Positions 23,851 to 32,868 of a stretch of DNA of 64,000 nucleotides are shown in pieces. This DNA comes from Acidovorax sp. NCPPB 3576 (lineage in GTDB: Bacteria; Pseudomonadota; Gammaproteobacteria; Burkholderiales; Burkholderiaceae_C), in the NCBI RefSeq assembly GCF_028473605.1, contig NZ_CP097267.1:934501-998500 (forward strand), given 5' to 3'. The translations under genes and the position numbers were made by a program. The notes beneath the pieces are model-generated. The model saw only the letters and a list, made by a program, of their open reading frames with translations. It searched no databases and had not been told where the DNA came from. The stretch's first letter is position 1. Each line of letters starts with the position of its first letter.

Positions 23851-24600
23851 ATGGCAAGTATCGAATTAGAGCGGGTCAATGTCGATTTCCCGCTGTTCTC
23901 TTCACGTTCGCGTGGCCTTTTGAATACCTTATTGGGGAAGGCTCAGGGGCATAGGGGGCGGATCGAAGATGTTGGTGGTGGTGCCATCGCTGTCCGTGCG
24001 CTGCGCGATATCACTTTGAGGCTCAAGGACGGCGACAGAATGGGGCTTGTCGGGCGCAACGGCGCAGGTAAATCCACTCTGCTACGGGTTTTGTCCAGTG
24101 TTTACGAGCCGACCTCGGGTGTCATGCGTGCATCCGGTCATATCTCGTCACTGATTGATCTCATGCTGGGCATGGACCCTGATGCCAGTGGATATGAATT
24201 CATTGCCACACGCTGCGTGGTCATGGGAATCGGAAGCCGTGAGGCAAAGGCCTTGGTGCCTGACATCGAGGAGTTTACCGAGCTGGGCGACTACCTCCAT
24301 TTGCCGGTGCGCACATATTCGTCTGGAATGATGCTGCGGCTCGCTTTTGCTGTATCCACTGCCGTGGCTCCGGATATTTTGCTAATGGATGAAATGATTG
24401 GCGTCGGTGACGCGCAGTTCATCGATAAAGCACGCATACGACTTGAAAACATGATGAGCCGGGTGAAGATTCTCGTGCTTGCATCGCATAGCGATCCAAT
24501 ATTGAAGACCTTTTGCAATCAAGGTATTTGGTTGAATGAGGGCCAGATTCGCATGCAGGGCAACATCGAAGATTGCCTTTCTGCATACCATGCAAATTAA
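23851..24600 (+). CDS. wzt: polysaccharide ABC exporter ATP-binding protein (Wzt-like, short form)
   Basis: A 249-residue ATPase with Walker A GLVGRNGAGKST, signature VRTYSSGMMLRLAFA, Walker B ILLMDEMIGVGD and H-loop VLASHSD. These are the motifs of the KpsT/RfbB/TagH group. It lacks the C-terminal carbohydrate-binding domain of E. coli O8/O9a Wzt, so export should not depend on recognition of a terminal cap by Wzt. ATG at 23851, 2 bp after the permease stop, has a weak ribosome site and is likely coupled. Shares the low GC of wzm. Confidence 0.92.
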   Translation: MASIELERVNVDFPLFSSRSRGLLNTLLGKAQGHRGRIEDVGGGAIAVRALRDITLRLKDGDRMGLVGRNGAGKSTLLRVLSSVYEPTSGVMRASGHISSLIDLMLGMDPDASGYEFIATRCVVMGIGSREAKALVPDIEEFTELGDYLHLPVRTYSSGMMLRLAFAVSTAVAPDILLMDEMIGVGDAQFIDKARIRLENMMSRVKILVLASHSDPILKTFCNQGIWLNEGQIRMQGNIEDCLSAYHAN

Positions 24601-24615
24601 ATCATCGAAAGTCCC

Positions 24616-25209
24616 ATGAGCGAACAGAATTATTCGGCCCATTCGACCGCAATCATTGATGATGGTGCGCAGATCGGATCGGGCACACGGATATGGCACT
24701 GGGTTCATATCTGTGGCAAGGCGCGTATTGGACGGGACTGTTCGTTTGGTCAGAATGTTTATGTTGGCAATGACGTGGTAATTGGCAATAACGTCAAAGT
24801 GCAGAATAACGTGAGTGTGTATGACTCTGTTATTTTGGAGGACGATGTTTTTTGTGGGCCCAGTGTTGTATTCACCAATGTATATAACCCGCGTAGCGGT
24901 GTCACGCGTAAACATGAGTATCGGCCTACGCTGGTTCAACGTGGAGCGACGTTGGGGGCGAATTCCACGATCGTGTGTGGCACCACGGTAGGAGCATATT
25001 CCTTCGTTGCCGCGGGCGCCGTAATAAATCGTGATGTCAAGCCGTATGCATTGATGGCGGGAGTTCCCGCAAGACACATCGGCTGGATGAGTGAGCATGG
25101 AGTTCGTTTGAACTTTTCGCAGGGCGATGGAGTGGCCGTGTGCGCTGAATCGGGTGCGGAATATGAATTGTGTCAAGGCGACGTGCGGCGCCTTGATGCC
25201 AGACCATGA
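24616..25209 (+). CDS. wbpD: UDP-2-acetamido-3-amino-glucuronate N-acetyltransferase, WbpD-type
   Basis: A 197-residue left-handed beta-helix acetyltransferase with hexapeptide turns ([38 protein letters not shown]) and the family blocks [15 protein letters not shown] and [13 protein letters not shown], matching WbpD/WlbB. It acetylates the 3-amino group of UDP-GlcNAc3NA to give UDP-GlcNAc3NAcA. It starts 15 bp after wzt and 9 bp before wbpE, which makes its substrate. Confidence 0.93.
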   Translation: MSEQNYSAHSTAIIDDGAQIGSGTRIWHWVHICGKARIGRDCSFGQNVYVGNDVVIGNNVKVQNNVSVYDSVILEDDVFCGPSVVFTNVYNPRSGVTRKHEYRPTLVQRGATLGANSTIVCGTTVGAYSFVAAGAVINRDVKPYALMAGVPARHIGWMSEHGVRLNFSQGDGVAVCAESGAEYELCQGDVRRLDARP

Positions 25210-25218
25210 AAGTGGCTT

Positions 25219-26313
25219 ATGGAATTTATTGATCTCAAATCTCAATATCTTGCATTGAAGGCGGAGGTTGATGGCCGCATTCAAAAGGTGCTCGAGCATG
25301 GCCAATATATATTGGGTCCGGAAGTGGCTGAGTTGGAAGAGCGACTCGTTGAGTACACAGGTGCTAAATACTGTATTTCAGTGGCCAATGGCACCGATGC
25401 TTTGCAAATTGCCTTGATGGCATTGGGGGTCGGACCGGGTGATGAAGTCATTACGCCCGGATTCACCTACATCGCGACGGCTGAAACTGCTGCTTTGTTG
25501 GGGGCGAAGCCTGTCTATGTGGATGTGCTTCCAGGATCGTGCAATGTGGACCCGTCCCTCATCGAATCAGCGATTACGAGCAAAACCAAAGCCATTATTC
25601 CAGTGAGCTTGTATGGGCAATGTGCGGATTTCGATGCGATCAATGAAATTGCATCTCGCCACGGAATCCCCGTCATCGAGGATGCCGCCCAGAGTTTCGG
25701 AGCGACCTATAAGGGTAAAAAGAGCTGCAATCTCAGTCGCATCGCCTGTGCGAGCTTTTTCCCCAGTAAGCCGTTGGGTTGTTATGGCGATGGCGGTGCA
25801 ATATTCACAAACGATGAAGGCTTGGGAAAAATCATTCGTCAGATAGCCAGGCACGGTCAGGAGCGGCGTTATCACCATGTGCGCATAGGTGTGAATAGCC
25901 GGCTTGACACGTTGCAGGCAGCCATTTTATTGGCCAAGCTGGAAGTTTTTGACGCGGAGTTGAAGAAGCGGAGCGAGGTGGCTTTCGATTATGTTCAGGG
26001 ATTGAGTGGCTGCAAGAATCTGGCTGTACCAGAATATTCAAAGAGCGAAATTTCTAGCTGGGCGCAATTTACCATTCAGCATCATCAACGCGATGTGTTG
26101 GCAGAGAAGCTGAAAAGCAGGGGTGTCCCAACTGCCATTCACTACCCTGTGCCTTTAAATAAGCAACCTGCGCTCGGCGACAACGGCTTCAGTTTGCCCG
26201 TGGGTGACAGGTTGGCGAGGCAGGTGCTTAGCTTGCCTATGAGTCCATGGTTGAGCCGGGTTGATCAAGATTTTGTTATTAAATCTGTTTTGGAAATTTG
26301 CGAAGAGATTTGA
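25219..26313 (+). CDS. wbpE: PLP-dependent UDP-3-keto-GlcNAcA aminotransferase, WbpE-type
   Basis: A 364-residue DegT/DnrJ/EryC1 aminotransferase. It begins MEFIDLKSQY and has GQYILGPEVAELEE, ANGTDALQIALMALGVGPGD, EDAAQSFGATYKGK and the PLP Lys in SFFPSKPLGCYGDGGA, matching WbpE/WlbC. It converts the 3-keto sugar from WbpB to the 3-amino sugar, using glutamate. Last gene of the AT-richer block; a 183-bp AT-rich gap follows. Confidence 0.95.
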   Translation: MEFIDLKSQYLALKAEVDGRIQKVLEHGQYILGPEVAELEERLVEYTGAKYCISVANGTDALQIALMALGVGPGDEVITPGFTYIATAETAALLGAKPVYVDVLPGSCNVDPSLIESAITSKTKAIIPVSLYGQCADFDAINEIASRHGIPVIEDAAQSFGATYKGKKSCNLSRIACASFFPSKPLGCYGDGGAIFTNDEGLGKIIRQIARHGQERRYHHVRIGVNSRLDTLQAAILLAKLEVFDAELKKRSEVAFDYVQGLSGCKNLAVPEYSKSEISSWAQFTIQHHQRDVLAEKLKSRGVPTAIHYPVPLNKQPALGDNGFSLPVGDRLARQVLSLPMSPWLSRVDQDFVIKSVLEICEEI

Positions 26314-26496
26314 TGTATCTTTCGATTTTTATTGGCTTGATTAAATAAATCATTTGCCTGCGGTTTGTTGCTTGCCTGGTGGTTAAGTAGTCTTAAGCTC
26401 GAGGTTTATGATTGGATTTTGCCTCTGAATAATAATGTTGCGGCCGCTTCACAACTACTTGCGTTAGACGGTTCATGTTGGATTGAGGGAAAAATA
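26314..26496. other. AT-rich spacer at a composition boundary
   Basis: A 183-bp stretch between wbpE and the next epimerase gene, much AT-richer than most of the window (runs such as TTTTTATTGGCTTGATTAAA). No gene, IS end or clear promoter is seen. GC content climbs back within the following gene, so it marks the right edge of the low-GC block and may be an old recombination junction. Confidence 0.5.
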
Positions 26497-27573
26497 ATGA
26501 AGGTACTCAGAGTGGTGGGGGCGCGGCCCCAATTTATGCAGGTGCCTGTGGTTCGTGACGTGCTGCTCCAAAGAGGGCATGAGCATGTGTTGTTGCATAC
26601 CGGCCAGCACTATGACGACAGCATGAGTGCGGTATTTTTTAGAGAGCTCGGCATCCCCCCTGCCGATATCAACCTCGGTATTTCCGAGTTAGGCCATGGC
26701 GGTATGACGGGTCGCATGATGGAAGGCATAGAGCGGTCGCTGCAAGAGGTGCGCCCAGATGTTCTGCTCGTGGATGGCGATACCAACTCGACGATGGCCG
26801 CAGCTCTGAGCGCAGTCAAACTGCATATTCCGGTGGTTCACATCGAAGCAGGTTTGCGTGATTTCGACCGCAAGCGGCCCGAAGAGATCAACCGTGTGGT
26901 GACTGACCACGTCGCCTCGATCAATTGCGCACCGATTCCACGCGCCATCAGCAATCTTGAGAATGAAGGTCTGGGTGCGTCCGCTGTGTTGACCGGTGAC
27001 GTCTTGCTGGACTGTTTCGTGCATTATTTCGAGCGGCGCAGCCACAGCGTCGTGGCGGAACTCGAACTGCAGCCGGGTGGCTACTACCTGTCCACCTTGC
27101 ACCGGCCCGAGAACACCGATCTCGTCAATGCGGAGCGTTTCTCCGCGATCTTTGGTTTTCTTTCCGATCTTGACAAGCCGGTCATCCTGCCCTTGCACCC
27201 ACGCAGCCGACGCATGGTGGAGCAATGGCAAAGCGCAGGAGGGCGACTGGGAGCCATTCGTCTGGTGCCACCGGTCACGTATCTCGAAATGCTTGCCTTG
27301 CTCGAAGGGGCTGATTGCGTGTTCACGGACTCCGGCGGGTTGCCGCGCGAAGCGGTGTGGATGGGCTGCCGCTGCGTCATGCTATTTCGTGAAGACACGT
27401 GGCACGATCTTTTGGAGCAGGGTTGGGCTGCTATCGGGAAGACCGACAGATCGTCGATCGAAGCCGCTTTCAATCAGGCAGTGCGGCCAGATAAAAAATC
27501 TACGCGCGACTTCTTCGGTGGGGGAGAGGCTGCAAAGAGAGTGGTTGAACAATTAGAGAGCATGAAGGAGTAA
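26497..27573 (+). CDS. UDP-GlcNAc 2-epimerase superfamily protein (non-hydrolysing)
   Basis: A 358-residue epimerase. It starts KVLRVVGARPQFMQVPVVRD and has LLHTGQHYDDSMS, DGDTNSTMAAALSAVKLHIP, HIEAGLRDFDRKRPEEINRV and FTDSGGLPREAVWMGC, the WecB/WbpI fold acting at C2 of a UDP-HexNAc. A second member encoded at 32861 is much closer to WbpI, so this one probably uses another sugar or a different step; the replacement of the usual GGVQKE by GGLPREA marks it as divergent. ATG at 26497 is preferred over earlier in-frame starts in the AT-rich spacer, which would add non-conserved residues. Confidence 0.87.
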   Translation: MKVLRVVGARPQFMQVPVVRDVLLQRGHEHVLLHTGQHYDDSMSAVFFRELGIPPADINLGISELGHGGMTGRMMEGIERSLQEVRPDVLLVDGDTNSTMAAALSAVKLHIPVVHIEAGLRDFDRKRPEEINRVVTDHVASINCAPIPRAISNLENEGLGASAVLTGDVLLDCFVHYFERRSHSVVAELELQPGGYYLSTLHRPENTDLVNAERFSAIFGFLSDLDKPVILPLHPRSRRMVEQWQSAGGRLGAIRLVPPVTYLEMLALLEGADCVFTDSGGLPREAVWMGCRCVMLFREDTWHDLLEQGWAAIGKTDRSSIEAAFNQAVRPDKKSTRDFFGGGEAAKRVVEQLESMKE

Positions 27574-27578
27574 CGACG

Positions 27579-28370
27579 ATGACCACAGACATGATCTCGA
27601 CAAAGGCCAAGATAGGCCGCAATGTCACGCTGGGCGCGCACGTCAGAATCCACGACAACGTTGAAATCGGCGATGACACGGTGATTGGCGATTTTTGTGT
27701 CATCGGTCATCCTGCCGGGGGCGAGTACCAAGGACAACCGCTGCAGATCGGGCCGCGCAGCGTGATCCGATCGCACTCCATCCTGTATGAGGGCAGCAGC
27801 TTTGGTGCGGATTTGAGGGTAGGTCATACCTCTCTTATCCGAGAAGGGGTGAAGGCCGGGGTGAATTTGCAGATCGGCAGCTTCAACGATCTTGAAGGTG
27901 ACACGGTGATCGGCGATTGGGTGCGGTTCCATAGCAATGTGCACGTGGGCCGTGGCGCGGTGATCGGCGACCTGGTGTGGATCTTTCCCTATGTCGTGCT
28001 CACGAATGATCCTATTCCGCCATCTGGCCTCAAGGAGGGTGTGACTCTTGGCGCAGGGTCTGCGGTATGCACCAGCGCGGTGGTGCTGCCTGGCACGGTG
28101 GTCGGACGTGGGGCGTTCATCGCAGCGATGACCCGTGCAAGGGGAAATATTCCTGGGGGCGCACTCGTGGTGGGGGGGGAGGGACACATCGTCGGGACCA
28201 TCCGGAAGCTGCGGCACAAGGAGTCGGGCAAGCAGCACCCGTGGATGACGCACTTCGCAGATTACTACCCCGCCGAAGCGCAATCGGCGATTACCGCTTT
28301 GCATCAAGCCGTCGAGTCGGATGTCGAACTGCTGGAGCGTGAACTCGCAGCAAAAAAGGCCAGTTCGTGA
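27579..28370 (+). CDS. left-handed beta-helix acyltransferase, substrate unknown
   Basis: A 263-residue hexapeptide-repeat protein: GRNVTLGAHVRIHDNVEIGD, DDTVIGDFCVIGH and VHVGRGAVIGDLVWIFPYVV form the helix, interrupted near residues 44-56 by a PAGGEYQGQP loop. The C-terminal 50 residues (HPWMTHFADYYPAEAQSA onward) are helical and charged. It would transfer an acetyl or other acyl group to a sugar amine or hydroxyl of the polymer or precursor. It overlaps the next gene (GTGA). A second acyltransferase beside WbpD suggests an extra N- or O-acyl substituent. Confidence 0.8.
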   Translation: MTTDMISTKAKIGRNVTLGAHVRIHDNVEIGDDTVIGDFCVIGHPAGGEYQGQPLQIGPRSVIRSHSILYEGSSFGADLRVGHTSLIREGVKAGVNLQIGSFNDLEGDTVIGDWVRFHSNVHVGRGAVIGDLVWIFPYVVLTNDPIPPSGLKEGVTLGAGSAVCTSAVVLPGTVVGRGAFIAAMTRARGNIPGGALVVGGEGHIVGTIRKLRHKESGKQHPWMTHFADYYPAEAQSAITALHQAVESDVELLERELAAKKASS

Positions 28371-30196
28371 CCCAGTCTTCTTCCAATATCCTGATGATCG
28401 ATCGCAATTGCATGGTCGACCGTCGAATCGTGCTGGAGGCCAAGCTCCTGCGCGAGCAGGGCCATCGTGTTGCCCTGGTGGCTGCCTATGGCATTTTGGG
28501 TGGCAATGACGCGCAAATCGATGGCTTGCCCATTGTCCGATTCAATGAATCAGCCTTGCTGAGCCACGGCAATGACCCGACTTTCACCGCTTTCGAGGAT
28601 GCGTGGAAGGGGCCTGACGAAGACGATTTGATCCAGCAGGAGTTGGATGCAGAGTTCGACCAAATATCACGTGATCGCTTCAACGCTGCGCTGGGCATCA
28701 CGCGCAAGCTGTTGGGCAGCACGTTAGGTAGGGCCGTGGCGGCTTTGATGGCCCCGCGTTTCTCGATCAAGCAGTTGATTGCAGCCAACCAATTGCCGGG
28801 TTTGATCCGTAAGCCTGCGGTGCTGGTACTGGCGTTGGCCTCATTCAATTGGACCGCATTGGCGGGATGGCGCAAATTCAGTCGCGAGTCCCCGGGGCCC
28901 GCAACCGCTGGCCCGCGCGTGCGGATCGCGAAGCTGCAGTTCGGCCTCAGCCGCGCACGGGCCCTCAAGGCCCAAGCCAGAGGGATGTCGCCACTGTGGT
29001 CCAGCCTGCGCTATCCCCGCTATGGCTTGGAGCAGCTGCGCGGCAGCCGCAATCCGTTGCGTGTGGTGGTCGGGGTGCCGCTGGCGCTGCTGACCTGCGA
29101 CGCCTATGTATGGGGCCGTCTTTGGTCGTTCGCTTCCGGAGATTTTTCGTTCGAGGAGCGCGTTCCCCAGGCGTTGCAAGGGCTTCACCCCGACATCATT
29201 GAGCACTTCATGGGGCAGCCGCTGGACAGTTGGGAACGCAAGGTGCTGCGCTTCGGAGGCGAACTGGATCGCGTTGATGCGGTTCACGCCCACGACTTGC
29301 CGGCATTGCGCGTGGCGACGCTGATTGCCAAGCGGCGCCGTATCCCCTTGATCTATGACGCGCACGAACTGTATAGCTACCAGCCTGGCATCGTCGGGGA
29401 CCGCAAGAAACGGCTGCTCCAAACCGAGCACACGTTGATCGGTCATTGCGACGAGATCGTCGTCATCAACGAGGATCAAGCCCGCGTGATGCAGCGCGAT
29501 CATGGGGTGGGGTCTTATACACCCCTCACCAATGCCACCGAGCAGCCTCCCGGCTTTGACATCCACCGGCGGACGACGGTCGTGCAGGACCATCTGGGGC
29601 TGGAGCCAGGTACACCGACTCTGATGTTCATGGGGGGCATCAATCGCACGCGCAAGATACACCTGCTGTTTGAAGGATTGGCCCTGTCAGAGGTGCAAGC
29701 CCATTTGATTTTGCTGACTTGGGGGATGGAGATCCCAGAATTCCAGCAGATGGCGCTGGATTTGGGCATATCGGACCGGGTGCATTTCATGGACCCGGTG
29801 CCCTGGAGCGAAATTGTCGATTGGGCCGCCTCTGTCGATGTGGGGGTCATGCCGTATCAAGCATTGGACCTGAACACCAAAATCTCTTCGCCCAACAAAA
29901 TGTACGAATTCATCGCGGCGGGTACGCCGATGATCGGCTCCAGCGAACTGGTCAATGTGCGGCGCGTGGTGGAAGCGGAAGGCTTTGGCGTGCTGGTGCC
30001 ATTCCATAAGTCCGAGGATTACGCCAAAGCCATTGATGCGATATTCGATGTGACCTTGGGAGGACCGGACCGCTTTCGTCCTGCCTTGATCGCGAAGGCC
30101 GACAAGTATCTATTTTCCGCGCAAGCAGAGGCTTTCGCGTCCATGTACCAGCGGGTCTTCGCGCCCGGACGCACGCCCAAAGCGGATATGTCATGA
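28367..30196 (+). CDS. GT4-like glycosyltransferase with a large N-terminal insertion
   Basis: A 609-residue GT-B protein. A first Rossmann strand (NILMIDRNCMVDRRIVLEAK) is followed by about 230 residues without GT features, carrying two hydrophobic stretches (AVLVLALASFNWTALAGW, about 151-168; LRVVVGVPLALLTC, about 231-244). GT-B then resumes with DRVDAVHAHDLPALRVA, LIYDAHELYSYQPGI and a C-terminal donor half with MYEFIAAGTPMIG. GTG start at 28367 overlaps the previous stop; its own end overlaps the next ATG. Usual GT4 enzymes are 350-420 residues, so the insertion is notable. Donor and acceptor unknown. Confidence 0.8.
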   Translation: MTQSSSNILMIDRNCMVDRRIVLEAKLLREQGHRVALVAAYGILGGNDAQIDGLPIVRFNESALLSHGNDPTFTAFEDAWKGPDEDDLIQQELDAEFDQISRDRFNAALGITRKLLGSTLGRAVAALMAPRFSIKQLIAANQLPGLIRKPAVLVLALASFNWTALAGWRKFSRESPGPATAGPRVRIAKLQFGLSRARALKAQARGMSPLWSSLRYPRYGLEQLRGSRNPLRVVVGVPLALLTCDAYVWGRLWSFASGDFSFEERVPQALQGLHPDIIEHFMGQPLDSWERKVLRFGGELDRVDAVHAHDLPALRVATLIAKRRRIPLIYDAHELYSYQPGIVGDRKKRLLQTEHTLIGHCDEIVVINEDQARVMQRDHGVGSYTPLTNATEQPPGFDIHRRTTVVQDHLGLEPGTPTLMFMGGINRTRKIHLLFEGLALSEVQAHLILLTWGMEIPEFQQMALDLGISDRVHFMDPVPWSEIVDWAASVDVGVMPYQALDLNTKISSPNKMYEFIAAGTPMIGSSELVNVRRVVEAEGFGVLVPFHKSEDYAKAIDAIFDVTLGGPDRFRPALIAKADKYLFSAQAEAFASMYQRVFAPGRTPKADMS

Positions 30197-30975
30197 GCAG
30201 CATGCAACATTATTTCAAAGACGATCCGTTCCGTGATTTTTACAACTTGGATGGGTTAGATACCGTTGTCCTCACCACGGACATCGACTGGGCGCCCGAT
30301 TACGCCACGCAAGCCGTACTCGATCTGGTGGCCCAGGCCGGCATGAAGATCACGGCCTATGCGACCCACGACAGCCCGCTGTTGAAAGCGTCCACAGAAT
30401 TCGTCGAAATCGGGTTGCATCCGGACAATACCCGCCCCGATCCAGTGCACCGCTTCGCTCGAAAGCTGCCCGATCTGATGGAGATATTCCCGGACGCTGT
30501 CGGGCTGCGCTGCCATCGCAATTTCTTTGGCCAGAACATCAGTGACCTCGCAAAAGAGTGCGGGCTGCGTTACGACCTGAGCACCTTTCTTTGGCGCCAG
30601 CCTTTCGCCCAAGCCTATGTGGATTACAACGGCTTGGTGAAGATGGCCTATGTCTGGGAAGATGGCATTCACGTCGATGTGGGCGAGCCTCTCGCATTGG
30701 AGCGCGTCGGCCTGGATAGCCCGGGCCTGAAGGTATTGAATGTGCATCCCATGCTGATCTACCTGAATGCGCCGGATGACCATCTGCGCCGCCGGCTGAC
30801 CAAGGGAATTGCGGATCTCACATCGGTGCCGCGCAGCCACTTCGAAAGCGACATCCACACGGGTTATGGCTTGCGCGACTTCTACCGTGACCTGCTGGCC
30901 GAACTCAAGCGCCGAGGCGTCAGAACCGTGTTTGCCCGCGATGTCGCGGCTGCAGTAGCGAAGCAGGGGCACTGA
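30193..30975 (+). CDS. polysaccharide deacetylase-like protein (WbmS-type)
   Basis: A 260-residue protein resembling WbmS of the Bordetella O-antigen locus. NodB-like features are reduced: an Asp-rich strand TTDIDWAPDYATQ (Asp30, Asp32), EIGLHPDN (His76) and a later NVHPMLIYLN His. The classical HxxxH zinc motif is not obvious, so metal binding, if any, is by a variant set. Expected role is removal of an N-acetyl or formyl group from an amino sugar or from the growing chain. It overlaps the previous gene by 4 bp and lies 3 bp before an AsnB-type gene. Confidence 0.7.
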   Translation: MSSMQHYFKDDPFRDFYNLDGLDTVVLTTDIDWAPDYATQAVLDLVAQAGMKITAYATHDSPLLKASTEFVEIGLHPDNTRPDPVHRFARKLPDLMEIFPDAVGLRCHRNFFGQNISDLAKECGLRYDLSTFLWRQPFAQAYVDYNGLVKMAYVWEDGIHVDVGEPLALERVGLDSPGLKVLNVHPMLIYLNAPDDHLRRRLTKGIADLTSVPRSHFESDIHTGYGLRDFYRDLLAELKRRGVRTVFARDVAAAVAKQGH

Positions 30976-30978
30976 ACC

Positions 30979-32868
30979 ATGTGTGGCATTTTTGGTTTCG
31001 TCGCTGCCGCACCAGTGGACAGCGCAGAGCAGGTGCTGGCCACCGGGATTGCACGCCAGCGCCACCGGGGGCCGGACGGGGAAGGCACCTGGATATCGGG
31101 TGACCGAAGGGTGGGCTTCGCGCACATGCGTCTGTCCATCATCGATCTCTCGGCGCATGCCTCTCAGCCCATGCACGATGTCGATTCGGGCGTGGTGATT
31201 ACCTACAACGGCGAGATCTACAACTACCGGGAACTGCGGGAGGAGATCGGAGGCGAGTTCCGCACCCAAAGCGATACCGAAGTGATCCTTCGGGCTTACC
31301 TGAAGTGGGGTGAAGACTGCGTCGGTCGCCTGCGCGGGATGTTTTCCTTTTTGGTGTGGGACCCGCGCACGAGCAAGGTGTTTTTGGCGCGTGATCGTTT
31401 CGGCATCAAGCCGCTCTACTACACGGAGCAGGCTGGAGTGGTGTATTTCGCCTCCGAGATCAAGGCATTGACGCCCTTCATGGCCCATCGGAGCATTTCC
31501 CGCCAAGCCCTGTCCGAGTACTTTACTTTCCAGTTCACCATCAGCGGAGCCGCATTGCTCGAGGGCGTGCACGAGGTGCCTGCCGCATATCGCGGCACGA
31601 TCGCTCCGGGCGGGGGGTTGGCACTCAGCCGTTATTGGGAGATCCATTACGAGCCTGACCTCTATCACACGGAACAGTATTTCGTTGAGCGTTTGCGCGA
31701 GTTGATGGCCGAGTCGGTCAACCTCCATCTGCTTGCCGATGTCGATGTGGGGGCCTACGTGAGCGGGGGCGTCGATTCCAGCTTGCTGGCCATCCTGGCG
31801 CGTGAGGCAAGGCCCGGCGGTCCGTTCAAAATCTTCAATGGCCGCTTCAACGACGGCCCTTCCTATGATGAATCTCGCTATGCACAGGATGTGGCGGCCG
31901 AGAACAGCATGTCGTGTTACGTGCAGGACATCAGCGAAGATGACTTTGTCGAAAATATCCGCAAGGTCATCTATCACTTGGACGGTCCGATCGCCGGTCC
32001 CGGCGCCTTCCCTCAATTCATGGTCTCGCGGCTGGCGGCCAGCAAGCTCAAAGTGGTGCTGGGCGGACAAGGGGGCGACGAGATTTTCGGTGGCTACGCG
32101 CGCTATCTGGTCGCCTATTTCGAGCAGTGCATCAAGGGGGCCATCGAGGGGACGGCACACGGCGGCCAGTTCATCGTCACCTACGAATCCATCATCCCCA
32201 ACTTGGTAACGCTCAAGGAATACCAGCCACTGATCAAGGAGTTTTGGTCGGAAGGGTTGTTCGGCCCACGCGATGAGCGCTACTTCCGGTTGATCAACCG
32301 GGCCAACATGCTGGGTGGGGTGATTGATTCTGCTGCCGTGGACTTTGAGCCGGTGCGTGATGCCTACAAGAAAATATTCTGGGGCAACAATGTCGGTCCT
32401 GAGGCCTACTTCGACCGGATGACGCATTTCGACTTCAAGACGCTGTTGCCAGCGCTGCTGCAGGTCGAAGATCGAATGAGCATGGCCCACGGCCTGGAGT
32501 CGCGTGTGCCCTTTCTCGATCACCCCGTGGTCGAGTTTGCCGCCACCATTCCACCGAACATCAAGTTCGCCAACGGTGAACTCAAGCGCCTTCTGCGCGT
32601 GGCTTTCGGGCAACGTCTGCCCGAATCCATCCGCAAACGCAGTGACAAGATGGGCTTCCCGGTGCCGCTGAACCAGTGGCTCAAGAGCAAGGGACGGGCG
32701 TCGGAGTTCGTGCAGGACGTGCTGGGTTCGACGCGTGCGCGGCAGCGGGGCTACTTGCAACCCGGCGCCGACATAGGCCGCCTCATCGGCGCACAGGGGG
32801 CGTTCAACCGCAACTTGTGGGCCCTGCTGTCGCTGGAACTGTGGCAGCAGGAGTTCATTGATGCCTGA
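30979..32868 (+). CDS. AsnB-type glutamine-dependent amidotransferase, copy 1
   Basis: A 629-residue class II amidotransferase. The N-terminal nucleophile Cys2 is in MCGIFGF, with RHRGPDGEG and TYNGEIYNYREL; the synthetase half has the PP-loop YVSGGVDSSLLA and ESRVPFLDHPVVEFA. Housekeeping asparagine synthetase B has this layout, but in polysaccharide loci such enzymes turn the carboxyl of an amino-uronic acid into an amide (known from Bordetella wbm and P. aeruginosa loci). With WbpA-type uronic acid synthesis encoded nearby, uronamide formation is the likely role. Confidence 0.88.
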   Translation: MCGIFGFVAAAPVDSAEQVLATGIARQRHRGPDGEGTWISGDRRVGFAHMRLSIIDLSAHASQPMHDVDSGVVITYNGEIYNYRELREEIGGEFRTQSDTEVILRAYLKWGEDCVGRLRGMFSFLVWDPRTSKVFLARDRFGIKPLYYTEQAGVVYFASEIKALTPFMAHRSISRQALSEYFTFQFTISGAALLEGVHEVPAAYRGTIAPGGGLALSRYWEIHYEPDLYHTEQYFVERLRELMAESVNLHLLADVDVGAYVSGGVDSSLLAILAREARPGGPFKIFNGRFNDGPSYDESRYAQDVAAENSMSCYVQDISEDDFVENIRKVIYHLDGPIAGPGAFPQFMVSRLAASKLKVVLGGQGGDEIFGGYARYLVAYFEQCIKGAIEGTAHGGQFIVTYESIIPNLVTLKEYQPLIKEFWSEGLFGPRDERYFRLINRANMLGGVIDSAAVDFEPVRDAYKKIFWGNNVGPEAYFDRMTHFDFKTLLPALLQVEDRMSMAHGLESRVPFLDHPVVEFAATIPPNIKFANGELKRLLRVAFGQRLPESIRKRSDKMGFPVPLNQWLKSKGRASEFVQDVLGSTRARQRGYLQPGADIGRLIGAQGAFNRNLWALLSLELWQQEFIDA

